Part shown: piece after piece, positions 10,439 through 19,150 of the stretch | How the letters are laid out: every line of letters begins with the position of its first letter | Position numbering within the stretch: position 1 is the first letter of the stretch | DNA from: Saccharopolyspora endophytica | GTDB lineage: Bacteria > Actinomycetota > Actinomycetes > Mycobacteriales > Pseudonocardiaceae | Assembly (NCBI RefSeq): GCF_018070075.1 | Contig: NZ_JAGPXE010000003.1 | Location: forward strand, 1 to 64,000 | DNA length: 64,000 bases | Direction of reading: 5' to 3' | Position numbers and translations under genes: made by a program | The notes under the pieces: generated by a model | Told to the model about the DNA's origin: nothing | Database searches by the model: none | What the model saw: only the letters and a program-made list of their open reading frames with translations

Positions 10439-10594
10439 CAGCGCATGACCTCCTGTGAGGGCTCCCATCGGCCGTCGTTGGCCGTGGCTCCCGCACAGAG
10501 TGGTCGACCTCACCCGGGATCGGATAGGGACCGATCCTCCGAAGTCGAGAGGTGTCGTTGGACGATCGCACAACGCCGGTGTGCGATCCGCGGG

Positions 10595-12013
10595 TCAGCC
10601 CTGGTGCAGGCCGCGCAGGGCCAGGTAGAGGTCCACGCGGTCCGAGGTGCGCGACAGGCTGCGACCGGTCAGCTCCTCGACCCGGCTCATCCGGTGCCGG
10701 AGGGTGTTGATGTGCACGTGCAGTCGCTGCGCGGCCTCCTGCCAGCGGCCCCCGGCGTCGAGGAACACCGCCAGCGAGGGCAGCAGGTCTCCGCCGCGGC
10801 TCTCGTCGTGGTCGAGCACCGGGCCGAGCAGCGCCTTCGCCGTGGCGGTGAGCAGTTCCGGGTCCTGCACCGACAGCAGCAGCGCCGGACTGCTCAGCTG
10901 GTCGTGCGTCATCCAGCCGCCGTCGGCTCGCGAGGAGGTCGCTTCGGCGGCGTGGGCGGCTTGCAGCAGGCTCACCCGCAGCTCACCGGCTCCGCCGGGC
11001 TTGCCGACACCGACGTGGACCACCTCGCCGGTCTCGGCGAACGCGTCGTGGACGCGGCGGGCGAGCTCGGTCTCGGTGCCGCGCACGTGCGCGAAGGCGG
11101 CCACCTCGCGGCCCCGCTGCACCGCGATGCCGTCGGTGGCCAGCAGCTCGCCCAACCGCACCGAGTGCGCGGCCGGATCCCGGCTGCGCAGCACGACCGC
11201 CGCGAGCGGCCCGTCCGGTGGCAGCCCCAGCGAGTGCAGCCGGGTGCGCACGGCGGCGGTGTCGACGGTGGCGCTGTGGACCCACTCGAACAGCTCCCAG
11301 CAGTACCGGACCTCGGTGGCGCGCACCGCCCGCACGCGCTCGATCTCCATGGCGATGAACGGCATCGCCTGCACCACGGCCGCGTGCTGCTCGACGTCCA
11401 GCTCGTCCATCGGTCGCGGCAGCAGGAGCTCGGCGTCGGCCAGTCCCTCGCCGACGAGGGGCAGCGGATGGCTGGGGTGCGGCTCCTCGCCCTCGATCAG
11501 CCCGCCACCTCCGCGCACCGCCACCGGCTGCCCGAGCTGACCGGCCAGGGTGCGCAGCACCGTCTCGACGCCGCGCCGGACGCGCAGCGCGGCGACGATC
11601 GCGTCGTGCTGGCCGAGGTGGCGTCGCAGCGGGCGCTCCCACTCGGCCCGCTTGGTGTTGACGAACGCCTCGACGATCTGCAGGAACGCGACGTCGACCG
11701 GGACGACGAAGCAGGTCAGACCGCGTTGTCGGGCGGCGTCGATGAAGTCCTCGGGTACCGCGGACTCCGGCGGCACGATCCCGAACCCGACCGCGGCGAC
11801 GTCGGCCTCGACGAGGTCGTCGATGAACGCCTCGGCGGTGATCCCGGCCGCACGCCACACGCCGGCGGTGAGCACGACCTCGCCACCGCGCAGGAACCTC
11901 CCCGGGGCGCGCACCTCGATCGTGTGGACCCAGCGGATGGGCCGGTCCACCTGACCGCGCACCCGCACCTCCAGCGCGAGTTCGGGGGTGCTCAGCAGAT
12001 CGTCGACTCGCAA
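10595..12013 (-). CDS. PucR-family transcriptional regulator
   Basis: This protein of about 472 residues has an N-terminal PucR ligand domain ([11 protein letters not shown] at the start). Its C-terminal PucR helix-turn-helix lies within the last 60 residues ([21 protein letters not shown]). Family members activate purine, proline or amine catabolic operons. It lies about 157 bases upstream of the permease gene on the same strand, so it probably controls that operon. I choose TTG at 12013 because GGAGG lies seven bases upstream and the protein then begins as PucR proteins normally do. An ATG seventeen codons earlier adds a Cys/Gly/Arg stretch without a ribosome binding site. The gap in front of it carries palindromic 16-mer repeats. 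Confidence 0.87.
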   Translation of the reverse strand: MRVDDLLSTPELALEVRVRGQVDRPIRWVHTIEVRAPGRFLRGGEVVLTAGVWRAAGITAEAFIDDLVEADVAAVGFGIVPPESAVPEDFIDAARQRGLTCFVVPVDVAFLQIVEAFVNTKRAEWERPLRRHLGQHDAIVAALRVRRGVETVLRTLAGQLGQPVAVRGGGGLIEGEEPHPSHPLPLVGEGLADAELLLPRPMDELDVEQHAAVVQAMPFIAMEIERVRAVRATEVRYCWELFEWVHSATVDTAAVRTRLHSLGLPPDGPLAAVVLRSRDPAAHSVRLGELLATDGIAVQRGREVAAFAHVRGTETELARRVHDAFAETGEVVHVGVGKPGGAGELRVSLLQAAHAAEATSSRADGGWMTHDQLSSPALLLSVQDPELLTATAKALLGPVLDHDESRGGDLLPSLAVFLDAGGRWQEAAQRLHVHINTLRHRMSRVEELTGRSLSRTSDRVDLYLALRGLHQG

Positions 12014-12127
12014 CCGGCAACCTCCGCAACTCCGACCGACCGGCCGGTGCCCCACCACGAGCACCGGCCCACCGGTTATACCTCGGACCCACCCGACCCC
12101 ACCCGAACCAACCCCTCTGGGGCGGCG

Positions 12128-12216
12128 GAATACGGCCGCACTCGGGGTCCCTGATTACCGCCGTATTCCGGACCCCGATTACGGCGATAATCAGGGTGCG
12201 GATTGCGGCCGTAATC
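12128..12216. repeat. Double 16-mer palindromic repeats, locus 1
   Basis: Four related 16-mers lie here in two pairs: 12128-12143 and 12153-12168 (9-base spacer), then 12177-12192 and 12201-12216 (8-base spacer). The last pair reads GATTACGGCGATAATC and GATTGCGGCCGTAATC. The first pair reads GAATACGGCCGCACTC and GATTACCGCCGTATTC and also forms a larger inverted repeat, GGAATACGG with CCGTATTCC. The same pattern recurs at 35263-35390. The repeats are intergenic, upstream of the pucR-like gene and beyond the gabD terminators. Confidence 0.8.
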
Positions 12217-12280
12217 GGGAAGCCCGGCGTCGAAACCGGTGCGGCAGCCGGATTCACCGTTTCACCGGACGGTCGCGACG

Positions 12281-12312
12281 CCTGACCGGATCTCTGCGGA
12301 GATCCGGTCAGG
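12281..12312 (-). terminator. Perfect 14-bp hairpin
   Basis: The arms CCTGACCGGATCTC and GAGATCCGGTCAGG pair perfectly around the loop TGCG. It lies downstream of the minus-strand gabD gene, after a second hairpin. No T tract is needed or seen, as is common in actinobacteria. Confidence 0.7.
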
Positions 12313-12328
12313 GGCTCATCGGGTGGGG

Positions 12329-12350
12329 CGACTCCGGTGTTCCGGAGTCG
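12329..12350 (-). terminator. Hairpin just downstream of gabD
   Basis: The arms CGACTCCGG and CCGGAGTCG pair around the loop TGTT, thirteen bases past the gabD stop. Together with the hairpin at 12281-12312 it forms a tandem terminator that would insulate gabTD from pucR. Confidence 0.7.
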
Positions 12351-12362
12351 AGGAGGGGATAG

Positions 12363-13811
12363 TCACCAGGCGAGGCTGAGGTACTGGGTCTCGGTGAACT
12401 CGTGGAGGCCTTCGTGGCTCCCCTCCCGGCCGAGCCCGCTCTGCTTGGTGCCGCCGAACGGGGCCGAGGGGTCGGAGACGACGCCCCGGTTGATGCCCAC
12501 CATCCCGGCGTCGATGTGCTCGGCCAGGTCGACGGCGCGCTGGAGCTCACCGGCGAAGACGTAGGCGGCCAAGCCCATCTCTGTGTCGTTGACGGACCGC
12601 AGCAGCTCGTCCTCGTCGCGCCAGGTGACGACGGGCGCTACGGGCCCGAAGATCTCCTCGCGCACGACGCGCGCGTCGGCGGGCGCGTCGGTGAGCACGG
12701 TCGGGGCCAGGAAGAACCCCGGGCCGTCCGGGACATCGGAGCGAGCGGCGACGCGGGCACCGCGCGCGAGCGCGTCGTCGACCAGCGCGGTGATGTCGGC
12801 GACGGCCTTCGAGCTGATCAGCGGGCCGATCTGGTTGCCCGGGTCGTCGGCGGGGCCGACGCGCAGCGCTTCGACCTCCTTCCCCAGCCGCGCGGTGAAC
12901 TCCTCGGCGACGTCGGCGTGCACGTAGAACCGGTTGGCGGACACGCAGGCCTGGCCTCCGCCCCGGAACTTCGCGACCATCGCGGCCTCCACGGCCGCGT
13001 CGAGGTCGGCGTCGGCGGTGACGACGAACGGCGCGTTCCCGCCGAGCTCCATGGAGGTGTTGACGACCCGGTCGGCGGCCTGGTGCAGCAGCAACCGGCC
13101 GACGCGGGTCGAGCCGGTGAAGGACAGCTTGCGGACCCGCGAGTCCGCCAGCCACGTGCCGACGACCGCGGCGGCGTCATCGGTCGGGACGAGGTTGACG
13201 ACCCCGTCGGGGACGCCGGCCTCGGACAGCAGCCGGGTGATCGCCAGCGCGGTCAGCGGCGTCTCCGCAGCGGGTTTGAGCACCACGGTGCACCCGGCGG
13301 CCAGCGCCGGGCCGATCTTGCGGGTGGCCATGGCGGCGGGGAAGTTCCACGGCGTGACCAGCGCGGCCACGCCCACCGGCCGGTACGTCACCAGGGTTCG
13401 GGCGCCTCCGGCGGGCGCGGTCGAGTAGCGGCCCTCCGCGCGCACCGCTTCCTCGGCGAACCAGCGGAAGAACTCGGCGGCGTAGGTGACCTCGGCGCGC
13501 GCGTCGGCCAGGGACTTGCCGTTCTCCGCCGTGATCAGCCGGGCGAGCGCGTCGTGGTCGCGGTGCATGAGCTCGTAGGTGCGGCGCAGCACGTCGGAGC
13601 GTTGCCGGGGTGGCGTCGCCGCCCAGGACGCGGCCGCGGCGGAGGCGGCGTCGACTGCGGTGGTGGCGTCTTCGGCCGAGCCGTTGGCGACGGTGGCCAG
13701 GACCTCGGTGGTGGCGGGGTCGACGACGTCGAACCGGCCCGCGCGACCGGCCTGCCACCGCCCCGCGATGTGGAGCGCGCGGTCGGTGTCGAGGGTGTCG
13801 GGGGAGAGCAC
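12363..13811 (-). CDS. gabD: Succinate-semialdehyde dehydrogenase
   Basis: This 482-residue aldehyde dehydrogenase oxidises succinate semialdehyde to succinate. The general base Glu255 is in MELGG and the nucleophile Cys289 is in GGGQACVSANR. The stretch MATRKIGPALAAGCT is characteristic of the succinate-semialdehyde subfamily. The start is GTG at 13811, seven bases after AAAGGA. It lies twelve bases downstream of the GABA aminotransferase on the same strand. That pairing makes the assignment firm. Two hairpins follow the stop. The enzyme also completes the route from the putrescine genes at 5.3-10.4 kb. Confidence 0.92.
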   Translation of the reverse strand: MLSPDTLDTDRALHIAGRWQAGRAGRFDVVDPATTEVLATVANGSAEDATTAVDAASAAAASWAATPPRQRSDVLRRTYELMHRDHDALARLITAENGKSLADARAEVTYAAEFFRWFAEEAVRAEGRYSTAPAGGARTLVTYRPVGVAALVTPWNFPAAMATRKIGPALAAGCTVVLKPAAETPLTALAITRLLSEAGVPDGVVNLVPTDDAAAVVGTWLADSRVRKLSFTGSTRVGRLLLHQAADRVVNTSMELGGNAPFVVTADADLDAAVEAAMVAKFRGGGQACVSANRFYVHADVAEEFTARLGKEVEALRVGPADDPGNQIGPLISSKAVADITALVDDALARGARVAARSDVPDGPGFFLAPTVLTDAPADARVVREEIFGPVAPVVTWRDEDELLRSVNDTEMGLAAYVFAGELQRAVDLAEHIDAGMVGINRGVVSDPSAPFGGTKQSGLGREGSHEGLHEFTETQYLSLAW

Positions 13812-13823
13812 GTGATCGTCCTT

Positions 13824-15170
13824 TCAGGATCGGAGGTCGGCGAACGCGGCGGAGAGCAGGTCGAACGCCTCGTGGAGCAGTTCGTCGCTGATCGTCAGCG
13901 GCGGCAGGAAGCGCAGGACGTTGCCGTGGGTCCCGCACACCAGGACGATCACGCCCTGGGCGTGCGCGGCGGCCGCGACCGCGCGGGCGAGCTCGGGGTC
14001 GGGTGCCGCCGTCGCCGGATCGACGAGCTCCACGGCCAGCATCGCGCCCCGGCCGCGCACGTCGCCGATGCGCGGGTCGGCGTCGCGCAGGCGCGAGAGC
14101 CGGGGCAGGGCGAGCGCTTCGATGTCGCGGGCGCGCTGGATCAGCCCGTCCTCGGTGATCGTGTCGATCGTCGCCAGCGCCGCGGCGCAGGCCAGCGGGT
14201 TGCCGCCGTAGGTTCCTCCGAGTCCGCCCGCGTGCGCGGCGTCCATGATCTCGGCGCGCCCGGTGACCGCCGCCAGCGGCAGACCGTCGGCGATGCCCTT
14301 GGCGCTGACCAGCAGGTCCGGGACCACGTCCTCGTGCTCGCTGGCGAACATCGCACCGGTGCGCGCGAACCCGGTCTGCACCTCGTCGGCGATGAGCACC
14401 ACGCCGCGGCTGCGGCACCACTGCTGCAGCGCGGGCAGGAAACCGGAGGCCGGCACGATGAACCCGCCTTCGCCCTGGATCGGCTCGATGATCAGGGCCG
14501 CGAGGTTGTCCGAACCGACCTGCTTGTCGATGACGTCGATGGCGCGGCGCGCGGCCTCCTCGCCGTCGACGTCCGGGCCGTCGCGGAACGGGTAGGACAG
14601 CGGCGCGCGGTAGACCTCGGGAGCGAACGGGCCGAAGCCGTGCTTGTAGGGCATCGCCTTGGCCGTCAGCGCCATCGTCAGGTTCGTGCGGCCGTGGTAG
14701 GCGTGGTCGAAGGCCACGACCGCCGACCTCCCGGTGGCGGCGCGGGCGATCTTCACGGCGTTCTCGACGGCCTCGGCACCGGAGTTGAACAGCACCGAGC
14801 GCTTCTCGTGCGTCCCGGGCGCCAGCCGGTTGAGCCGCTCGGCCACGGCGACGTAGCCCTCGTAGGGGGTCACCATGAAGCAGGTGTGGGTGAACTCCCG
14901 CACCTGCTGCTCGACGGCCTCGATCACGCGGGGCGCGCTCGCCCCGACGGTCGTGACGGCGATGCCGGAGCCGAGGTCGATGAGCACGTTGCCGTCGACG
15001 TCCTCGACGACACCACCGGCGGCGCGCGCGGCGAACACCGGCATCGTGGTGCCGACGCCTCGGGCGATGGCGGCTTCCTTGCGCGCCATGAGCGCGCGCG
15101 AGCGGGGACCGGGGATCTCGGTCACGAGGTGGCGGTTCTGGTGAAGGCCCGTGTCGGGAATGGCGGTCAT
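13824..15170 (-). CDS. gabT: 4-aminobutyrate aminotransferase
   Basis: This 448-residue class III PLP aminotransferase converts GABA and 2-oxoglutarate to succinate semialdehyde and glutamate. The PLP Lys291 lies in SAKGIADG and the cofactor-binding Asp262 in ADEVQTGFARTG. The substrate loop EPIQGEGGF is present. I start it at the ATG at 15170 (MTAIPDT), with GAGG about nine bases upstream; two other in-frame ATGs lie just before it. It is immediately followed by gabD and is divergent from a LysR gene, the usual arrangement for a substrate-induced gabTD operon. Confidence 0.93.
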   Translation of the reverse strand: MTAIPDTGLHQNRHLVTEIPGPRSRALMARKEAAIARGVGTTMPVFAARAAGGVVEDVDGNVLIDLGSGIAVTTVGASAPRVIEAVEQQVREFTHTCFMVTPYEGYVAVAERLNRLAPGTHEKRSVLFNSGAEAVENAVKIARAATGRSAVVAFDHAYHGRTNLTMALTAKAMPYKHGFGPFAPEVYRAPLSYPFRDGPDVDGEEAARRAIDVIDKQVGSDNLAALIIEPIQGEGGFIVPASGFLPALQQWCRSRGVVLIADEVQTGFARTGAMFASEHEDVVPDLLVSAKGIADGLPLAAVTGRAEIMDAAHAGGLGGTYGGNPLACAAALATIDTITEDGLIQRARDIEALALPRLSRLRDADPRIGDVRGRGAMLAVELVDPATAAPDPELARAVAAAAHAQGVIVLVCGTHGNVLRFLPPLTISDELLHEAFDLLSAAFADLRS

Positions 15171-15206
15171 GGGACCCATCCTCGGCACGCGAGCCCATGC
15201 CGTCGA

Positions 15207-15243
15207 ATGCCTGTTTCGCACGCCACCTAGTACGTTCAGGCAT
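15207..15243. promoter_or_regulatory. Inverted repeat between gabT and the LysR gene
   Basis: ATGCCTG at 15207-15213 and CAGGCAT at 15237-15243 form a perfect 7-bp inverted repeat with a 23-base gap. It sits in the 83-base divergent promoter. The right arm overlaps CATACT, a possible -10 box whose start point would fall at or beside the GTG of the LysR gene. It is a candidate LysR binding site. Confidence 0.45.
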
Positions 15244-15253
15244 ACTCGCAGGT

Positions 15254-16135
15254 GTGGAACTGCGCAGCATGAGGTATTTCGTGGCCGTCGCCGAAGCCGG
15301 GACCGTGAGCGAGGCCGCCAAGCGGGTGCACGTGACCCAGCCGGCGTTGTCCCGGCAGATCCGCCTGCTCGAACGCGAGCTGCGGGTGACGCTGTTCGAC
15401 CGCCGCGAGGGCAGGCTGGAGCTCAGCGCGGCCGGTCGCGGGTTCCTGCCCGTCGTGCGCGACGTGCTGCACCGCGCCGATGCCGCCACCGCGGCCGCCG
15501 AGTCGCTGGCGGCGGGACGGCTGGTGGACCTGACGATCGCGGCCAGCCCCACCACGCTGACCGACGTCGTCGCCCCGTTCCTGGCCACCTTCGGGCCGCA
15601 GGACCCGCTGCCGACCGTGCAGGAGTCGAGCGGTCCGGAAGCCCTCGACCGCTTGCGGCGCGGAGCGGACCTCGCGATCGTCTCCCAGCAGCCACCGGCG
15701 GTCTGGAGCACGCGGACGCTGGCGGTCCTGCCGCTGTGGGCCTACGTGCCGCAGGAGCACCCGTGGGCCGGCCGCGAGTCCGTCGACCTCGACGAGCTCG
15801 CCGGGCGACCGCTGGTCGTGCTCGACCCGACCTTCCGGCCGCGCCAACTGCTCGACCAGGCCCTGGCCGAGGGCGGGCAGGCACTGGCCGACCCCGTCGA
15901 ATGCGGCAACGCGCAGGTCGCCCAAGCGCTCGCGGCCGCGGGCCGCGGCATCGCGGTCGTCTCGGACGACCCGCGCTTCGACCTCCACGGCCTGCGCATC
16001 ACCCGGCCCCGAGAGGACGACCTCAGCATCACCCTCCACGCGGCGTGGGATCCCGGACACCACGCGGCCGCGTCGCTGAGCACCTTGGCCGAACGCCTCG
16101 AGACCTTCTGCCTGACCCGCTACCCCCGGCCTTGA
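15254..16135 (+). CDS. LysR-family transcriptional regulator (probable gabTD regulator)
   Basis: This 293-residue LysR regulator has the winged helix-turn-helix at residues about 2-60 (SEAAKRVHVTQPALSRQI) and the usual two-lobed effector domain afterwards. The GTG at 15254 gives a protein starting VELRSMRYF, the standard LysR opening. No clear ribosome binding site precedes it, and CATACT eight to thirteen bases upstream could be a -10 box, so the message may be leaderless. It is divergent from gabT, which suggests control of gabTD by GABA or a related metabolite, though the ligand is inferred. Confidence 0.9.
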   Translation: MELRSMRYFVAVAEAGTVSEAAKRVHVTQPALSRQIRLLERELRVTLFDRREGRLELSAAGRGFLPVVRDVLHRADAATAAAESLAAGRLVDLTIAASPTTLTDVVAPFLATFGPQDPLPTVQESSGPEALDRLRRGADLAIVSQQPPAVWSTRTLAVLPLWAYVPQEHPWAGRESVDLDELAGRPLVVLDPTFRPRQLLDQALAEGGQALADPVECGNAQVAQALAAAGRGIAVVSDDPRFDLHGLRITRPREDDLSITLHAAWDPGHHAAASLSTLAERLETFCLTRYPRP

Positions 16136-16148
16136 CCTGGCGATTTCC

Positions 16149-16661
16149 CTACTGCTCGGCCGATTCCGGGTAGTGCGCCGCGGTGGTGCCGCCGAGGGGC
16201 ATGGGGTCGAGGCCGAGCTTGCGGTGGTCCCAGGAGCGGGTGCGGTGGACGTCGATGCGGACGGCGACGCGCTTGTGCAGCATGTGCTCCACGAACGGCT
16301 TCACCTCCTCGCTGTAGGGCCCGTGGTAGCGCTCCCACATGCTGACGCCCACGGCCCACAGCGCGTCGGGGTCGTCGACGATCTCCGCGCGTCCCTCCAG
16401 GGAGACGCCGCGCAGCACGTCGTAGGTGAGGCCGTCCTCGATCAGGACGGTGACGCGCGGGTCGCGGCCGATGTTGACCGCTTTCTGGGCCTTGGCCTTG
16501 GTCTCGAACCAGATCACGCCGTCGATGAGCGCGAACCACATCGCCACGGCGTGCGGGTGCCCGTCGGCGCCCAGCGTCGCCAGCGTCGCGGTGCGGCGGG
16601 TGGCCATGAACGCCGAGATCTCCTCGGGCGTCATCTGGACCTGCGCTCGTTGCTTGGCCAT
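16149..16661 (-). CDS. PPOX-class flavin/F420-dependent oxidoreductase
   Basis: This 170-residue protein has the split-barrel fold of pyridoxamine-phosphate-oxidase relatives. It opens with MTPEEISAFMATRRTATLATLGADG, continues with PHAVAMWFALIDG, and then the VTVLIEDG strand. In actinobacteria such proteins bind F420 or FMN and reduce or oxidise small molecules of unknown identity. The ATG at 16661 has AGAGGA five bases upstream. It is convergent with the LysR gene (13-base gap). It probably starts its own transcript. Confidence 0.82.
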   Translation of the reverse strand: MAKQRAQVQMTPEEISAFMATRRTATLATLGADGHPHAVAMWFALIDGVIWFETKAKAQKAVNIGRDPRVTVLIEDGLTYDVLRGVSLEGRAEIVDDPDALWAVGVSMWERYHGPYSEEVKPFVEHMLHKRVAVRIDVHRTRSWDHRKLGLDPMPLGGTTAAHYPESAEQ

Positions 16662-16738
16662 GCCAATCCTCTTCTCGTGCTGGAGCGTCCCCACGTGGAC
16701 GCCCGACTGCCAGGCCGATGCGGCCGAGTTCGTCGAAA

Positions 16739-16774
16739 CCCCTGCGCCCGGACGGGTTTCCGCCGGGGCAGGGG
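16739..16774 (-). terminator. Hairpin after the acyl-CoA dehydrogenase gene
   Basis: CCCCTGCG at 16739-16746 pairs with GCAGGGG at 16768-16774 around an internal GC-rich loop with further partial pairing. It lies five bases past the stop of the minus-strand acyl-CoA dehydrogenase. Confidence 0.5.
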
Positions 16775-16778
16775 GTGG

Positions 16779-18932
16779 TCACTTGATCAGCGGGTCGCGG
16801 GGAAGTCCGAGGATGCGCTCACCGATCTGGTTGCGCTTGATCTCGCTGGTGCCGCCCGCGATGGACAGCCCGCGGTGCAGCAGCGCCAGCGCACCGCTGA
16901 ACGCGCCGGGTCCGTCCAGGTAGACCGCCTCGGGCCCGCTGAGGGCGTTCATGATGGCCGCGGCCTCGTGCCCCAGTTCGGAGAGCACGAGCTTGGTGAT
17001 GGCTCCCTCGGGCCCCGGTTCGCCTCCGGCGACGGCGCGGTGCGCCGAGCGCACGTTGAGCATCTCCATCGCGTGGTGCTCCGCGGCGTACCGGCCGATG
17101 CGGACGGCGCCGCCGGTGAGCCGGTCGGGATGCGCGTCCAGGTGCGGGACCATCGCCGAGGCCGGGGTGGACATGGTGCCCTGACCGCCGCCGATGCTGA
17201 CGCTCTCGTTGCCGAGCGTGGCCCGCGCGACGGTCCACCCGCCGTTGACCGGACCGACGACGTCCTCGTCGGGGACGAAGACGTCCTGGAAGAAGACCTC
17301 GTTGAACTCCGAGGCGCCGGAGGGCATCTTGATGGGCCGCACGTCCACGCCCTCGGCCCGCATGTCGATGACCATCATCGTGATGCCCTGGTGCTTGGGC
17401 ACTTCGGGATCGGTCCGCACGGTCGCGAAGCCCTTGCCCGCCTTGTGCGCGCCGCTCGTCCAGACCTTCTGGCCGTTGACGAGCCATCCGCCGTCGACGC
17501 GCGTCGCGCGGGTCTTGATCCCGGCGGCGTCCGAGCCGGCGGCCGGTTCGCTGAACAGCTGGCACCAGATGACGTCCTGGCGCAGCGCGGGATCGACCCA
17601 CCGGCCGACCTGCTGCTCGGTGCCGTGCTGGATGAGCGTGAGGATGACCCAGCCGGTGATCCCGTACTGGGGGCGCTTGACCCCGGCCGCCGCGAACTCC
17701 TGCTCCACCACGAGCTGTTCGACGGCGCCCGCCGCCCGGCCGTAGGGCTCGGGCCAGTGCGGCATCACGTATCCGGTCTCGATGAGGCGTTGCTTCTGCT
17801 GCTCTTCGGGCAGCGCGGCCAGTTCTTCGGCGACGGCGCGGACTTCCGCGCGCAGGTCCTCGGCCTCGGGCGGCAGCTCGACGGTCCGGGCCCGCGTGAC
17901 GCCCTGGCGGGTGAGCGCGGTGACCTCGGTGGCGGCGTCGTCGGGCGACAGGATCGCGAGCAGCGTCGTCGCGCGCCGCACGTAGAGGTGCGCGTCGTGC
18001 TCCCAGGTGATGGCGATGCCGCCGTGCACCTGCGTGGTGAGGTTGGCGCACAGGTCCGCCGCGGGCGCGGCCAGCGCGGCGGCGGCAGCGGCGGCGAAGG
18101 TGAGCTGGTCTCCGCCGGTCGATGCGGCGCGGGCGGCGTCCCAGACGGCGCTGGTGGCCAGCTCGGTGGCCACGGCCATGTTCGCGCAGTGGTGCTTGAC
18201 GGCCTGGAACGTGCCGATGACGCGCCCGAACTGCTCGCGTTCCCGGGCGTAGGCGGCGGCGAGCTCGGTGCACTCGCGGGCGACGCCGGCGGCCTCGGCG
18301 GACAGGATCACGCGGGCCAGATCGATCAGCGCTCGACGTCCCCCGGCCAGGACCGCGGCCGGTGCGCCGTCCAGCGAGACCCGGGCCGAGCGGCGGGACG
18401 GGTCCAGGTTGGCCGGAACCTCCGCGGTCACGGCGTCGCCGACCTCGACGACCACGACGTCGTCACCGGCCGGGAGCACCAGCAGCCGCGCCAGACCGCC
18501 GCCGAGCACCGCCGGCGCCGACCCGGAGACGGTCCCGCCGGAGACCTCCAGCCGGGCGTCGAGCGCGATACCGGCGGGCACCGACCCGTCGGCCAGGCCG
18601 GGCAGGAACCGCCGCTTGGTCTCCTCGTCGCCGACGGCATCGATCACGGCCGAGGCGATCGCGGTCGGCGCGAACGGTCCGGGTGCCACCGCCCGCCCCA
18701 TCTGCTCGGCGACGATCGCGGTCTCCGCGAGCCCGAACCCCGCGCCGCCGTGCTCCTCGGGCAGGTGCAGCCCCAACCAGCCCAGGTCGGCCGTCTCCTG
18801 CCAGAACGCGGGAAGGGATTCGGTGTCGGATTCCAGCAGCGCGCGGCCGGCACCACGTGCCTCGCGCCGCGCCAGCAGGTCGGAAGCGGTCTCAGCCAGC
18901 AGCCGGTGATCCTCGTTGATCGCGATCGACAT
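16779..18932 (-). CDS. Double-module acyl-CoA dehydrogenase (FadE)
   Basis: This 717-residue protein contains two acyl-CoA dehydrogenase modules in tandem, residues about 1-375 and 380-717. The first has the C-terminal helix region around REREQFGRVIGTFQAVKHH. The second has the FAD/substrate strand CQLFSEPAAGSDAAG and the ending IAGGTSEIKRNQIGERILG, where the usual YEGT glutamate position is glycine. Mycobacterial fused FadE proteins of about 730 residues look the same, and the fusion mimics the alpha2beta2 FadE pairs of steroid degradation. It probably oxidises an unusual or branched acyl-CoA. It lies near a thiolase and an HSD10-like SDR, consistent with a dispersed beta-oxidation set. Confidence 0.88.
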   Translation of the reverse strand: MSIAINEDHRLLAETASDLLARREARGAGRALLESDTESLPAFWQETADLGWLGLHLPEEHGGAGFGLAETAIVAEQMGRAVAPGPFAPTAIASAVIDAVGDEETKRRFLPGLADGSVPAGIALDARLEVSGGTVSGSAPAVLGGGLARLLVLPAGDDVVVVEVGDAVTAEVPANLDPSRRSARVSLDGAPAAVLAGGRRALIDLARVILSAEAAGVARECTELAAAYAREREQFGRVIGTFQAVKHHCANMAVATELATSAVWDAARAASTGGDQLTFAAAAAAALAAPAADLCANLTTQVHGGIAITWEHDAHLYVRRATTLLAILSPDDAATEVTALTRQGVTRARTVELPPEAEDLRAEVRAVAEELAALPEEQQKQRLIETGYVMPHWPEPYGRAAGAVEQLVVEQEFAAAGVKRPQYGITGWVILTLIQHGTEQQVGRWVDPALRQDVIWCQLFSEPAAGSDAAGIKTRATRVDGGWLVNGQKVWTSGAHKAGKGFATVRTDPEVPKHQGITMMVIDMRAEGVDVRPIKMPSGASEFNEVFFQDVFVPDEDVVGPVNGGWTVARATLGNESVSIGGGQGTMSTPASAMVPHLDAHPDRLTGGAVRIGRYAAEHHAMEMLNVRSAHRAVAGGEPGPEGAITKLVLSELGHEAAAIMNALSGPEAVYLDGPGAFSGALALLHRGLSIAGGTSEIKRNQIGERILGLPRDPLIK

Positions 18933-18984
18933 GCCTGAAGCCTAGGTTCAAAAACGCCCCCAGCCCACCCAGGAGACCCATCAG

Positions 18985-19030
18985 ATCTCGCGGACCGCAT
19001 CACCGCTGTCGACCGCTGCGACCGCGAGAT
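18985..19030. repeat. 9-bp inverted repeat upstream of the fadE-like gene
   Basis: ATCTCGCGG at 18985-18993 and CCGCGAGAT at 19022-19030 are perfect complements separated by 28 bases. They lie in the gap between the fadE-like start and the RutA-like pseudogene. The role is unknown; a regulatory site or hairpin is possible. Confidence 0.4.
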
Positions 19031-19150
19031 GACCGGCGAGCGACTGTCCACTGTGGCCTGATGAGTAGTCCTGTGATCCAAGTCTCAGTGGCGCTGAATC
19101 GACTCCACCGTTGATCACCCGGCAGCAGACTGGAGCAGCGGGCGTGAGAT

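Noticed and set aside
6705-10571. A minus-strand open frame of 1288 codons ending with the ureohydrolase
   Set aside because: Only the last 314 residues look like a protein. The rest is a shadow of the amine oxidase and permease genes, and a strong ribosome binding site marks the true start at 7649.
9035-12154. Plus-strand open frame of over 1000 codons opposite the permease and pucR genes
   Set aside because: Low-complexity Arg/Gln/Asp/His composition with no domains, lying antisense to well-supported genes; a GC-rich shadow.
12402-15230. Plus-strand open frame opposite gabD and gabT
   Set aside because: Same antisense codon-position bias; no recognisable motif.
16173-18938. Plus-strand open frame opposite the PPOX and fadE genes
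   Set aside because: Antisense shadow rich in Arg, His, Gly and Asp.
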